DNA of 64,000 nucleotides from Marinobacter sp. F4216 (lineage in GTDB: Bacteria; Pseudomonadota; Gammaproteobacteria; Pseudomonadales; Oleiphilaceae): contig NZ_JAIOUO010000003.1 of the NCBI RefSeq assembly GCF_019931195.1, forward strand, positions 124,001 to 188,000. The letters are read 5' to 3'. The translations under genes were made by a program, and so were the position numbers. Every line of letters begins with the position of its first letter. Within the stretch, counting starts at the first letter, position 1. The notes beneath the pieces were generated by a model. It searched no databases. It saw only the letters and a list, made by a program, of their open reading frames with translations, and was not told the origin of the DNA. This document shows positions 45,149 to 54,146 of the stretch, one piece after another.

Positions 45149-46914
45149 AGCTCTGGACCCATTGAAAAGTGTATACGCCAGTCACCGCCGAACTCACGAT
45201 CCAGCCCCTTGGCGATGTCCAGCCGCAAAGGTCCCACCGGGCTGATCCACCGAACACCCGCTCCGACACCGGTCGCCAGCGGATCGTTAAAGTCATTGAT
45301 GGCATTGCCATGGTCAACAAACACGGCGGCGCGCCAGCGGTCGGTAATGCCATACTGGTATTCACCGCTTCCGACCAGCAAGAAACGACCACCCACGGCC
45401 ACACCGTTTTCGTTCTCTGGTGACAGGGTTTCGTAAGCGTAGCCCCGCACACTCTGGTCGCCACCAGCAAAAAAGCGCAGCGACGGCGGCACATCCGAGA
45501 AGTCGTTGGTGGCCACGCCCCCCAACTGGAAACGCCCCACAAACCGATGCCTATCGAATACCGTGTAAAGCCCCTTGGCCAGCATACTCCCGTGCAGGAT
45601 ATCAGCCTTCGACAGCAGCGCCCGATGGGAGCCGGTCACATCGAACTGCAAACGGTAACCTCGGGAGGGATCAAGCGGCGAATCAGCATGGATTTTCGAA
45701 TAACCGGCACCGGGCAGGAACAGACTACTGGTGCCACTTTCTTCATCACGGATATTAAAGCGCTCCCCTTCCCAGCGAATGGACAACACCTGCAGCCAGC
45801 CGTTGTCCAGCTCGTGTTGCCACTGCTGGCCAACGGTAATCAACTCGGATTCCACCCCCTCGATATCCTCCCGCTGATAACCGGCAGTCAGTCGGATGAG
45901 ATCTGTCATGGGCGGGTCCAGGGGCAGTTCGTAGTAGGCACTCAGGTTCTGCCGTGGTTCCGACAGTTCGGTTTCGGCTCCGCGCCGGTGCCCCATCGGA
46001 TTGATCCAGTGTTCACGCCAGTTGCCTTTGAAGCGAGGACCAACGTCCGTGGAAAAGCCAATACCCATAGCCACCGATCTCGGCTCCCGGCGAGTAACGG
46101 CCACGCTCACCGGAATCATGCCGTTGTCCGCCTGTTCCGGGGGCGCGTCAATCTCAATACCCGTGAAGTAACCGCTGCTGGACAGATCCCGGTTGAGCTG
46201 GGCGATCTCGTCCGCGTGATAGGGAATGCCTGGATCGAAGGTCACAAAGTCCTCCAGCAACCCCAGCTCGAACCAGTGTCCCTCCTCGAACGACACCTCC
46301 CCCAGCGAATACCGCTCACCGCTCTCGAAAATGAGCGTGATCTCGGCGGTGCCAGCCTCCGGATTCACAGCCAGGCGGCTCTCGGTAAACTGACCGTCGA
46401 AGTAGCCACGTTGCCGCGCCCTGAACTCTATGGTGCCTCTCAGTGAGGCGTACTGGCCGTGGTTAAGGACGTCACCTTCAGCGGGCTGTTTCGGCAAGTC
46501 CCTGACAAATTCCTCATCGGAGGCGGCGGGACCATTGATTTGAACGGTCCGGGAAACCACACGCACCGGCTCGCCGGGCACCACGGTGATCATCAGGCTG
46601 GCGCGCTTTTTATCATCGGTTTCCTCGTCATCTTCTTTCAGCTGCCAGTCGATGTCGGGGTTGTAATACCCAAGTGCACGCAAGGCCCGGGACACTTTTC
46701 GAACCGCCGTCGGGGCAAAGCGCCTCAATTCTCGCGGGGTTCGTCCCTTGACCTCACCGAGGAATGCTTCGGCATTGTCCTTCAGCCCTGGAAATTCACC
46801 CTCCACCTCGACCCTTACCTGCTGGGCCTGTAGCAATCCTGACAGCAGACAACAAATCACCAGCCCGGCCAGGCGGCGGAAGTAAGAAGTACGAGCGGTG
46901 CGAACTGAGAGCAT
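45145..46914 (-). CDS. tamA: Outer-membrane barrel TamA (Omp85 family)
   Basis: About 589 residues from ATG 46914; the frame is open 30 codons more. A signal peptide (LAGLVICCLLSGLLQA) is followed by three POTRA domains (~25-260) and a 16-strand Omp85 barrel with FFAGGDQSVRGYAYETLSP (the RGY lid-lock motif), ending in a phosphate-poor IHFSMGPEL C-terminus. Partner of TamB. Confidence 0.93.
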   Translation of the reverse strand: MLSVRTARTSYFRRLAGLVICCLLSGLLQAQQVRVEVEGEFPGLKDNAEAFLGEVKGRTPRELRRFAPTAVRKVSRALRALGYYNPDIDWQLKEDDEETDDKKRASLMITVVPGEPVRVVSRTVQINGPAASDEEFVRDLPKQPAEGDVLNHGQYASLRGTIEFRARQRGYFDGQFTESRLAVNPEAGTAEITLIFESGERYSLGEVSFEEGHWFELGLLEDFVTFDPGIPYHADEIAQLNRDLSSSGYFTGIEIDAPPEQADNGMIPVSVAVTRREPRSVAMGIGFSTDVGPRFKGNWREHWINPMGHRRGAETELSEPRQNLSAYYELPLDPPMTDLIRLTAGYQREDIEGVESELITVGQQWQHELDNGWLQVLSIRWEGERFNIRDEESGTSSLFLPGAGYSKIHADSPLDPSRGYRLQFDVTGSHRALLSKADILHGSMLAKGLYTVFDRHRFVGRFQLGGVATNDFSDVPPSLRFFAGGDQSVRGYAYETLSPENENGVAVGGRFLLVGSGEYQYGITDRWRAAVFVDHGNAINDFNDPLATGVGAGVRWISPVGPLRLDIAKGLDREFGGDWRIHFSMGPEL

Positions 46915-47076
46915 CCTGCTGTGTCCGTGGTGAAAAGCGTAACTGGAATGCCCGCTGCCTTGGGGGGAGCATCCCTTCCCTGAGCGACTGGCCGTCGACG
47001 CCAAGTCGCCGCCCTGGATGAAATAATGCTAACCTGTCAGAAGGTTGTAATTCCCTGATGAATAACCGGATTCTGA

Positions 47077-48084
47077 ATGCTGCATATCAATCGACAGAAC
47101 CTGAAGTCCAGCCACCAGCTCATCTGGTTCATCATCGATTTCGTGATGCTGGGACTGCTGTTCATCAATCTGGCCTTCATCATCTGGGATGCCATCTACA
47201 ACTTCGTTGCCGTCCAGAACCTTCTCAAAGAATATACTCCCGGCCTGCAGTCTCTGTATCACCCCATTCACGAGAACTTTCTATTTTATGACATGATTTT
47301 CGTTTCCCTATTCCTTGGGGAGTTCTTCCTCAGATGGGGATACGCTGTGAAGGCCCGCATCTATGACCGCTGGTATTTCTACCCGTTCATCCACTGGTAC
47401 GATCTGGTCGGATGTATACCGGTGGGCAGCTTCCGTTTCCTGCGTATTCTGCGGGTGATTTCCATCATATACCGTCTGCACCAGTACAAGATAATAGACG
47501 TCACCAGCACCAAGGCTTACAAGTTCGTCAACTTCTACTACGAAGCGTTTATGGAGGAATTGTCTGACCGCATTGTGATCAAAGTCCTCAGCGGGATGCA
47601 ACAGGAGGTGCGGCGAGGCACCCCCCTGTTTGACCGGATCCGGGAAGACATTCTCTTCCCCCGCCGGGAAATGCTGTCGGACTGGATTTCCGAGCGGATT
47701 GCCGAAGCGGCGCGGGAGGGCTACGTTCCCAATCGTGGCGCCTTGAGAACCTATCTGGAAGATCGGGTAGACAACGCCCTCAAACAGAATCACGAACTGT
47801 CCCGCCTGAAGTACCTGCCCGTCGTCGGCCCGACGATCCAGGAAACACTGGAAGAGGCCGTGGGCGACATTGTCGCCAATGTCGTGCACCAGGTTCTGGA
47901 GGATCTGGCGTCATCCTCCAATCATGCGTTCATTGAAGATATCGTGAATGTCTTTCTCCCCGCTCCGGGCCAAAAAGAAATCTCCGACGCCGACAGCCAG
48001 GCCCTGATTAACCTGATCATTGAGATTATCGACGCCATCAAGTCCCAGGTCCGGGTCAAGTACTGGCGTGAAGACCTGCCTTGA
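47077..48084 (+). CDS. Membrane protein with an ion-channel-like voltage-sensor region
   Basis: 335 residues. The N-terminal ~140 residues hold about four hydrophobic helices (15-45, 69-90, 101-117, 118-135). The last has arginines at 120, 123 and 126, then 133 (RFLRILRVISIIYR), the every-third spacing of S4 voltage-sensor helices; acidic residues E82 and D109 lie in preceding helices. The C-terminal ~190 residues are soluble and helical with no pore domain. It resembles proteins often labelled ion transporter; actual function unknown. It sits divergent from tamA. Confidence 0.65.
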   Translation: MLHINRQNLKSSHQLIWFIIDFVMLGLLFINLAFIIWDAIYNFVAVQNLLKEYTPGLQSLYHPIHENFLFYDMIFVSLFLGEFFLRWGYAVKARIYDRWYFYPFIHWYDLVGCIPVGSFRFLRILRVISIIYRLHQYKIIDVTSTKAYKFVNFYYEAFMEELSDRIVIKVLSGMQQEVRRGTPLFDRIREDILFPRREMLSDWISERIAEAAREGYVPNRGALRTYLEDRVDNALKQNHELSRLKYLPVVGPTIQETLEEAVGDIVANVVHQVLEDLASSSNHAFIEDIVNVFLPAPGQKEISDADSQALINLIIEIIDAIKSQVRVKYWREDLP

Positions 48085-48122
48085 AATCGCTCTCTAACTG
48101 ACAACAAGAAGCCACACGATCC

Positions 48123-49598
48123 ATGGACGACATACACTACCTTCCCGCCCACCGACTGCTGGACAAACTGCAGTCCGGGGAACTCACCAGCGAACGCCTC
48201 ACTCGCCTGTTTCTGGACCGAATCCAGCAACGCAATCCAGCCATTAATGCTGTGGTGCATCTGGACACCGAACGAGCCCTGAAGGAAGCAGCGGAAGCCG
48301 ACCGGAAGCGAGCCGCTGGCGAGCCCCTGGGCCCGTTGCACGGTCTGCCACTGACCCTGAAAGACACCTGGGAGGTCGCGGGCCTGATCACAACGGCTGG
48401 GGCCCCCGCGCTCAGGGAGTACACGCCACATCAAAATGCGGATGTCGCCCAGCGACTTCAGGATGCGGGCGCGATCATCCTTGGCAAAACCAACGTACCG
48501 CTGTTTGCCTCAGACCTTCAGACCTACAACAAGGTGTATGGATTCACCCGCAACCCCTACAACCCGGACCGGACGCCCGGAGGCTCCTCAGGCGGCGGTG
48601 CCGCCGCACTCGCCAGCGGACTGACACCACTGGAGGTAGGCAGCGATGTGGGCGGCTCAATTCGCACACCAGCCCATTTTTGCGGCGTGTTCGGCCACAA
48701 ACCCACCCGGGACATTGTTTCCATGCGGGGGCACATTCCCGGACCTCCCGGCAGCCAGACACGACCGGACCTGGCCGAAGGCGGCCCTATGGCGCGTTGC
48801 AGCCAGGACCTGGAACTGCTTCTGAGAGTCGTGGCCGGGCCAAGAGCAAGCGATGGCCGGAGCTGGCGCCTCGACCTGGAGCCGACCAGCCTGTCCAACC
48901 TTAGTGAGGCACGAGTCGCCCACTGGTTTGAGGACCCGCTGTGCCCCATCGACACGGAGTTGAAAAGCGGATACCAGCACCTTGCCAGCGAACTCGAACG
49001 TCGGGGTGCACTGGTTGCCAAGGCCCAACACCCGCTCCTGAAGCTCGAACACATCACGCCCACCTACTTCAATTTACTGGGTAGCCTGATGTCACCATCG
49101 TTCAAACCGGCCCAGCGCCGCCAGATGAAGTGGCTCGGCCACCTGGCTCCCTGGCTCAAGTATCTAGGCCCGGTAACCCACGGCATTGGCGAATATGGTC
49201 GTGGAGCAACCCAGCCGGTTCATCAGTGGGCGGTGTGGAATGAAACCCGGGAGAAAATGCGCCACCAGATTGAAGCGCTGTTTGATGAATTCGATGTTCT
49301 GTTAACCCCGGTAACCCCGACAGCGGCCATAGCGCACGACCATAGCCAGCCCCTGTTCAAGCGGCGGATCAAAGTAGATGGGCAGGAACGCTCTTATATG
49401 GATCAGATGTGCTGGATTGCACTCGCCACACTCCTGGGCCTACCGGCAACCTCCGTGCCCGTAGGACGAACACGGGAGGGGCTACCCTTCAATGTTCAGG
49501 TGATCGGCGCACCCGGAAAGGATTTGACCACCCTTCGATTTGGCCAGTTGCTGGAGCAAGAGGGTCTGGCGGGATTCAGCCCGCCAGCGGAGCGCTAG
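48123..49598 (+). CDS. Amidase (amidase-signature family)
   Basis: 491 residues with the Ser-cisSer-Lys triad: K80 (PLTLKDTWEVAG), S155 (TPGGSSGGGAAALASG) and S179 (VGSDVGGSIRTPAHFCG). No signal peptide. Family members hydrolyse amides, including fatty amides and the Gln of tRNA complexes; the isolated gene argues against GatA. It starts 38 bp after the membrane protein gene. Confidence 0.9.
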   Translation: MDDIHYLPAHRLLDKLQSGELTSERLTRLFLDRIQQRNPAINAVVHLDTERALKEAAEADRKRAAGEPLGPLHGLPLTLKDTWEVAGLITTAGAPALREYTPHQNADVAQRLQDAGAIILGKTNVPLFASDLQTYNKVYGFTRNPYNPDRTPGGSSGGGAAALASGLTPLEVGSDVGGSIRTPAHFCGVFGHKPTRDIVSMRGHIPGPPGSQTRPDLAEGGPMARCSQDLELLLRVVAGPRASDGRSWRLDLEPTSLSNLSEARVAHWFEDPLCPIDTELKSGYQHLASELERRGALVAKAQHPLLKLEHITPTYFNLLGSLMSPSFKPAQRRQMKWLGHLAPWLKYLGPVTHGIGEYGRGATQPVHQWAVWNETREKMRHQIEALFDEFDVLLTPVTPTAAIAHDHSQPLFKRRIKVDGQERSYMDQMCWIALATLLGLPATSVPVGRTREGLPFNVQVIGAPGKDLTTLRFGQLLEQEGLAGFSPPAER

Positions 49599-49653
49599 CG
49601 AGCGGGCATCACTATTTCGCCGCCCTGTCACGAAGGCACCGCCTGCATTGCAC

Positions 49654-49690
49654 AAAAAAGCCCCGGACTCAGAAAGGCCGGGGCTTTTTT
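49654..49690. terminator. Bidirectional Rho-independent terminator
   Basis: Six A, GCCCCGG (49660-49666), 11-nt loop, CCGGGGC (49678-49684), six T. It serves the amidase (plus) and the converging FN3 lipoprotein gene (minus). Confidence 0.92.
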
Positions 49691-49730
49691 CAGCGCCATC
49701 ACTCAGTAAGAGACGGCGTATTTGATCAAA

Positions 49731-50153
49731 TCAAGAATTAACGGTCTTGCTCACAGTATCTGAAGGAGCACTCATCAGTCCGTTAACGTCTTCTACCTGA
49801 ATGGTGAAGTACCAGGTGCCCTCGTCCAGATTCTCAATCACGTAAGACATTTCCGCTTCGGACTGCGCGCCTGTGACAACAACTTGCTGACTCATCGCGT
49901 CTTCGTCCTGGCCATAGCGGATCACGTACTTATTGAGCTCTCCCATGGCGATGCTCTCACCATTAACACGGGTCAAAGGCGCACTCCAGCTCAGTACAGC
50001 AGTGTTCGCAGCAACCGGTCCACCTGTGTAAGCGCCGTCAGATCCGCCGCTGGAAGCAGATCCAGATGTACCACCGTTACAGCCAGCAAGGCCTGCACCC
50101 AGGGTAACCGCTGCAAATCCAACCAAAGCCATTTTCTTGACGCGCTTCATCAT
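49731..50153 (-). CDS. Small FN3-domain lipoprotein
   Basis: About 140 residues starting at ATG 50153 (or the adjacent ATG at 50150), preceded by GGTGG. A lipobox is present (LGAGLAGC, Cys acylated), then a Gly/Ser-rich linker and one fibronectin type III domain (AVLSWSAPLTRVNG...YVIRYG...GTWYFTIQVEDVNGLMSAPS). The residue after Cys is Asn, so outer-membrane sorting is expected. Function unknown. A quasi-palindrome lies 172 bp upstream. Confidence 0.8.
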   Translation of the reverse strand: MMKRVKKMALVGFAAVTLGAGLAGCNGGTSGSASSGGSDGAYTGGPVAANTAVLSWSAPLTRVNGESIAMGELNKYVIRYGQDEDAMSQQVVVTGAQSEAEMSYVIENLDEGTWYFTIQVEDVNGLMSAPSDTVSKTVNS

Positions 50154-50324
50154 ATAATCCACCAATCACTCGTCGAAATGTGAAATTGTTCAAAACGAGA
50201 GCGATGGTAAACGAACTATTGGCGCGGTCGACTGTTTTATTTTGTCATTTTTACGTCAACATTAGATACAAAACTGGGCAAATATCGGACAAAGCGGGCA
50301 TTTTTTGAGCAGCAAACCCCCACC

Positions 50325-50340
50325 TACGCAGTACTACGTA
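50325..50340. promoter_or_regulatory. 16-bp quasi-palindrome in the gap upstream of the FN3 lipoprotein
   Basis: TACG-C-AGTACT-A-CGTA is a palindrome except for one mismatched pair, and the flanks CC/GG extend it. It lies in the 453-bp gap 50154-50606, otherwise without a convincing gene. The size and symmetry suggest a dimeric regulator site, for example LuxR-type; identity unknown. Confidence 0.4.
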
Positions 50341-50606
50341 AGGGAAATCCCCGAACAAAAATCGTTCAATCGGGCGTTAAAGGCTCGGAAAGGAATCGTT
50401 GACGCCGCTTTCGCAGATAAGCGCCAACTTATTTACACGGTAGATCGAGCAGACACGGATGCGGGCGGTCGAACGTCAGACCGTTTTTTCGAAAGAAGCG
50501 AGCGCGCTGTGTAAAGGGAGGCATTCCGGACACCTGGTCGGGATGCTGAAGGAAGGAAAGGAAGGAGACTCCAGTGGAGCCCCTCAACCTTATGAGAATT
50601 CAGACC

Positions 50607-51209
50607 TTAGAAGCGGAATTCCGGCCCAACGCTGAAGACGTTGATATCGCTCTCACCAAACTCGTCTTCGTCCCCGACGTCCAGGTACAGGTCCCAATCA
50701 GCCCGGATACGAAGCGACTGCGACACGTCATAGCTCACACCAAGCCCGCCACGCAGAGCGAAGCCGCTGTCGTCGTCAGTGGCTGAAAACGAATCCAGCC
50801 CGTCAGTGGCAAACACATCGTAGTCCAATTGCCACAGCACGAGCCCTGCCCTGGTGAACAGTTTGAACGGTCCCGACTGAGGAACGCCGATCCTGAGTGA
50901 CGTATCGATAAGATGCCCCTGCACGCCCACAGCGAGTGCAATGCCATCGATCACACCAGACGCTTCGACTTCATCCAGATACCGATAGCCCAGCTCAAGG
51001 CCAATGACATCGGTCAACTCTGTACCGCCATACGCCCGGAAGGAGACCGCCTCATCATCACAGGTGGCTTCACCTCCACCACAAAAATCCTCGACGGTCG
51101 CCTGCCCTAGAGAGAAGCCAAGGTACCCCCTGCCAGGCTGAGCACCGTATGCCTGACCCTGTGCCGCCAGCGCCAGTGAGAACAGTATTACGGTCCTATT
51201 CCATTTCAT
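50607..51209 (-). CDS. Outer-membrane beta-barrel protein
   Basis: 200 residues with a signal peptide (residues 1-22, ending AYG) and an eight-strand-like barrel: alternating strands such as RGYLGFSLGQATVE and IGLELGYRYLD, a Cys pair near residues 43-50, and a C-terminal Phe (SVGPEFRF) as recognised by BamA. OmpA/OmpW-type small barrel; role unknown. The 275 bp upstream to 51484 holds no gene. Confidence 0.8.
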   Translation of the reverse strand: MKWNRTVILFSLALAAQGQAYGAQPGRGYLGFSLGQATVEDFCGGGEATCDDEAVSFRAYGGTELTDVIGLELGYRYLDEVEASGVIDGIALAVGVQGHLIDTSLRIGVPQSGPFKLFTRAGLVLWQLDYDVFATDGLDSFSATDDDSGFALRGGLGVSYDVSQSLRIRADWDLYLDVGDEDEFGESDINVFSVGPEFRF

Positions 51210-51484
51210 TACTACTTCCTTATATGGGAAAGAATTCGAGAATCGCGCGCTTCCAGGGTCCGTGCCGAGGGAGGGCTCGCCGGAAAATCATAAAAGCTTT
51301 CGGCAAGCGGCTCATCCCCGACATTCAGCTTTTGCGTATTTTTTACAAACTTGGCCTGACTGGTCCGGATTAAATGAAGAAGATGTCGCAGGGAGGTTTG
51401 TTGGCTAGAAGGGAGGAAAAGCGGGAAAAACGACTTAACGTCAACCAGACACCGAGGGGGTATCCGGTTGACGAAGCATGTTCT

Positions 51485-53431
51485 TTACTCTTGAGGTGAA
51501 TACCATATGGGCGACGTGTAAGCCCTTTCCTGCCCGGAGGTTTCAGCACCCTCCGGAATATCCACACCAAACCGCAGGGCATCGTAGACTACCCAGCGGG
51601 GTGTCGGAATCTCCAGCACACGGGCGTAGTAGAACGCGGCCTGCCCGCTATCGAAATCGGGGTCAGTCCACACGGTCGCCAGTTCCGAGGCACCAATGGT
51701 GTTGGTCCAGTTGGCGTTTTCGAGATCTACCGTATTGCCTACCGGAGGCAGCGCTCCATTGGCATCGGGCTCACGGTCATCCGACCAGGCAACGTTATAG
51801 ACCTTCTCGTGGGTGTCTCCGTTACTGTCGATCCAAACCTTTACGATCTGGATGCGATCGAGATTTGCGCCGATCGGATCACGAAGCGCGTAGACCATAA
51901 ATGTGGGTGCGGAATCGCCGGATGCAGCAGGCAGATCGCCTCCCATGGGCACGCCTTTTTCATAGCCCCGGAAAGCGGGCTGCCGGCTGTTCAGGTCCTC
52001 GTCTGTGTAGTCCCAGCCACCAAAAAAACGCACCATCATACGGGGACCAGTGGTTCCATAGACTTCCTTGCGCTCCATCGCATCAAAGATGGCCGCCCGG
52101 GTATTCTCGGTCGCCCAAACGCCGGCGTAACCGGACGCCACCAAGGCATGCCCTTCATAGGTGCCATTCTTACTTTCGGCGAAAGGATGCTTCATTCGGT
52201 CCGGACCTGGCTCAACATTTGTCGCTTTACCAAAGAAGTTCTCTTCTTCTGCCGTGGCAAGTGCTGTGTGACTGTCGGTGGAACCAACCATCCCGAACTT
52301 GTAGGGGTTGGTGCCATACTCCTCTTCCAGCTTGAGACCATTTTTCAGAGCTTCCCGGGCGTATTCGTACTGCAGCATGTCGTCGGTTTTGGCTTCCGAC
52401 AAATCCAGGTTGCCCACGTCCCAGGTTTCATAATCGGCGAATTCATCGTCCGGTGAGAGCAACGGATGCGCCTCGCCGTCACCCTTGATTTGGGTCACCT
52501 CATACATTGGCTCCCACTTGGCTCTCAGGCGCGTGTATTCTTGATCAATATTCTTGCCGGTAAACTGCTCTTCCACCGGAAACATGATGCCATTGGACAG
52601 GTTGCCGTTATGAGCCAGAGCCAGGACGGAGCCGCCAGTCTTTTCTTCGTAGTTTTCCAGCCAGGCGTAAAGATCCAGCGGGTCGGTCGAACCAATCGGT
52701 GCCTGGGTGGTGAAGGGGACGACCTGCCCCGCTTTATCAGCGCCATCCCGGAACAAGACGTTGCGGTGAAGGTTGTTGCCCGCGTCCAGGGACGTCCACT
52801 CGAAACCGATGATCGTGGTGAACCGGCCGGGGTCGTTGAACTGCTCCGCCGCATCAACCACTTTCTGCCAGATGGACCGATAGGTTTTTCCGCCGGGCGA
52901 ATACTCGGCCATCATGTCGGGATTGATCTTGCCCTGGGAGAAAGTAGTAATGAGATCCAGTGCGGCATCGGCCGAGGCCTCGCCACCTTCCTGCAAGCCC
53001 TCATACCAGCGCTTGCCCTGATCGAATTTGATCAAGTCAGGCTTGCCGGCGGCCAGGTCATTAAAAAACCCCATACCGTCAGAGTGATCCGCAATCACCA
53101 ACCAGTCGAGGGGCCTTGCCAGCCGTACCGGCTGACCACTGGAGGAGGTAACCTCGTCGCCCCGGGCAAAGCGGTAGGCATCATCAAGACCCAGGCGCGC
53201 ACCAAACAGGCCTGCGTCCATGGACAAACCGGTGTGAAGGTGGGTATCGCCCCAGTAGACGTGACTGGGGAAACTGCGCTGGGCATAGGGCGAATAGGCC
53301 CTGCCCGGATATTTATCCGACAGCGACTCCTTGGAAGGTTTGAACTGGGCCCAGGCAGAATCGGGGTTGGCCACAAGCGCCGCAAGCAGCAAAGCACAGA
53401 GGCCTAACGGGTAAAGAAGAGGCCGTTTCAT
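51485..53431 (-). CDS. Secreted DUF3604 (PHP-fold) protein, copy 1
   Basis: 648 residues from ATG 53431, with a signal peptide (residues ~5-28, ending SAWA). The DUF3604 domain begins with a metal-binding PHP motif ([18 protein letters not shown]) and a second site ([13 protein letters not shown]), with further histidines ([32 protein letters not shown]). PHP proteins are metal-dependent phosphoesterases; the substrate of exported DUF3604 proteins is unknown. It is paralogous to the divergent gene at 54147 along its full length. Confidence 0.87.
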   Translation of the reverse strand: MKRPLLYPLGLCALLLAALVANPDSAWAQFKPSKESLSDKYPGRAYSPYAQRSFPSHVYWGDTHLHTGLSMDAGLFGARLGLDDAYRFARGDEVTSSSGQPVRLARPLDWLVIADHSDGMGFFNDLAAGKPDLIKFDQGKRWYEGLQEGGEASADAALDLITTFSQGKINPDMMAEYSPGGKTYRSIWQKVVDAAEQFNDPGRFTTIIGFEWTSLDAGNNLHRNVLFRDGADKAGQVVPFTTQAPIGSTDPLDLYAWLENYEEKTGGSVLALAHNGNLSNGIMFPVEEQFTGKNIDQEYTRLRAKWEPMYEVTQIKGDGEAHPLLSPDDEFADYETWDVGNLDLSEAKTDDMLQYEYAREALKNGLKLEEEYGTNPYKFGMVGSTDSHTALATAEEENFFGKATNVEPGPDRMKHPFAESKNGTYEGHALVASGYAGVWATENTRAAIFDAMERKEVYGTTGPRMMVRFFGGWDYTDEDLNSRQPAFRGYEKGVPMGGDLPAASGDSAPTFMVYALRDPIGANLDRIQIVKVWIDSNGDTHEKVYNVAWSDDREPDANGALPPVGNTVDLENANWTNTIGASELATVWTDPDFDSGQAAFYYARVLEIPTPRWVVYDALRFGVDIPEGAETSGQERAYTSPIWYSPQE

Positions 53432-53807
53432 CACGGTTGTCCTCCGTTTTTGAAGATGGTCGGGAGGGAGACAGTTCGCCCGACGGGGAGCGAGCACCGC
53501 CCTCAAAGCATCTCAACGAAGCACGAAATCATCCCGGCGGGAATCGAGCTACAACACTCGTGTCAGATCACTCAGTGCATTTTCCAACAGCCACCTGCGG
53601 AAGGCGAACTTCGCGGATCAGAGGTGGCATGTCGAAGACAGACAAATTCAGCATAGATGAGGCGATTACGTTCACAAGGTAGGTCTCCACATGCCGTTCT
53701 GTGACGCAACAGCCTGGCCATCCCCTTTTTACGACAGAAACTGAGCGGTTAGCGATCAGTCTCTTCCATGACACGATGATTCAAAGAGTCGACGGGTTAC
53801 ACCAGTT

Positions 53808-53821
53808 TTGACCTGCGTCAA
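53808..53821. promoter_or_regulatory. CRP/FNR-family-like site between the two DUF3604 genes
   Basis: TTGAC-CTGC-GTCAA is a perfect 5-4-5 palindrome resembling FNR/FixK/DNR-type boxes (FNR consensus TTGAT-N4-ATCAA). It is immediately followed by another perfect palindrome, ATGACGTCAT (53821-53830). Both lie in the 715-bp gap 53432-54146, which contains no convincing gene. Confidence 0.4.
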
Positions 53822-53887
53822 TGACGTCATCTTTGCACTGCGGCTGACACCTCAGATCAAAGACACGCAGCCGTTACGAGAGGACCA

Positions 53888-53978
53888 GGTCGTATCTGAA
53901 CGGCACCCGGGATCTGCCCGGAGCCCCCCGGGGAGAGTCAATCCGCGACCCATTTCTCGTGGAGAATCGAAGACAGGA
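53888..53978 (+). repeat. Imperfect ~90-bp direct repeat, copy 1
   Basis: It shares exact blocks with copy 2 (56157-56250): GGTCGTATCTGAACG, ATCTGCCCGGAG and GAGAGTCAATCC, in the same order and orientation. It contains a small hairpin (CCGGG-ATCTG-CCCGG). It ends about 170 bp before the second DUF3604 gene. Confidence 0.8.
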
Positions 53979-54146
53979 GATTGTCGTTATATTTTGGCCG
54001 CGCAAAATGGACATTCAAGGGCATGGACTCTGCCAAGCAGCCTTCGCATCGAGTCTCTTTGGACTTTCGTTGCGTGCCGACTAATCTTCAGCTAACGGCA
54101 TTAACCTCTTAACCACTGACTGGATCCCCTCACGGAGGAGAGACCC

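Noticed and set aside
50305..50514. 69-codon plus-strand frame in the gap before the outer-membrane barrel gene
   Set aside because: TTG start, no ribosome-binding site, and contains the palindrome; composition looks random.
53437..53682. 81-codon plus-strand frame in the DUF3604 divergent gap
   Set aside because: No family resemblance, overlaps the DUF3604 copy 1 leader; likely chance.
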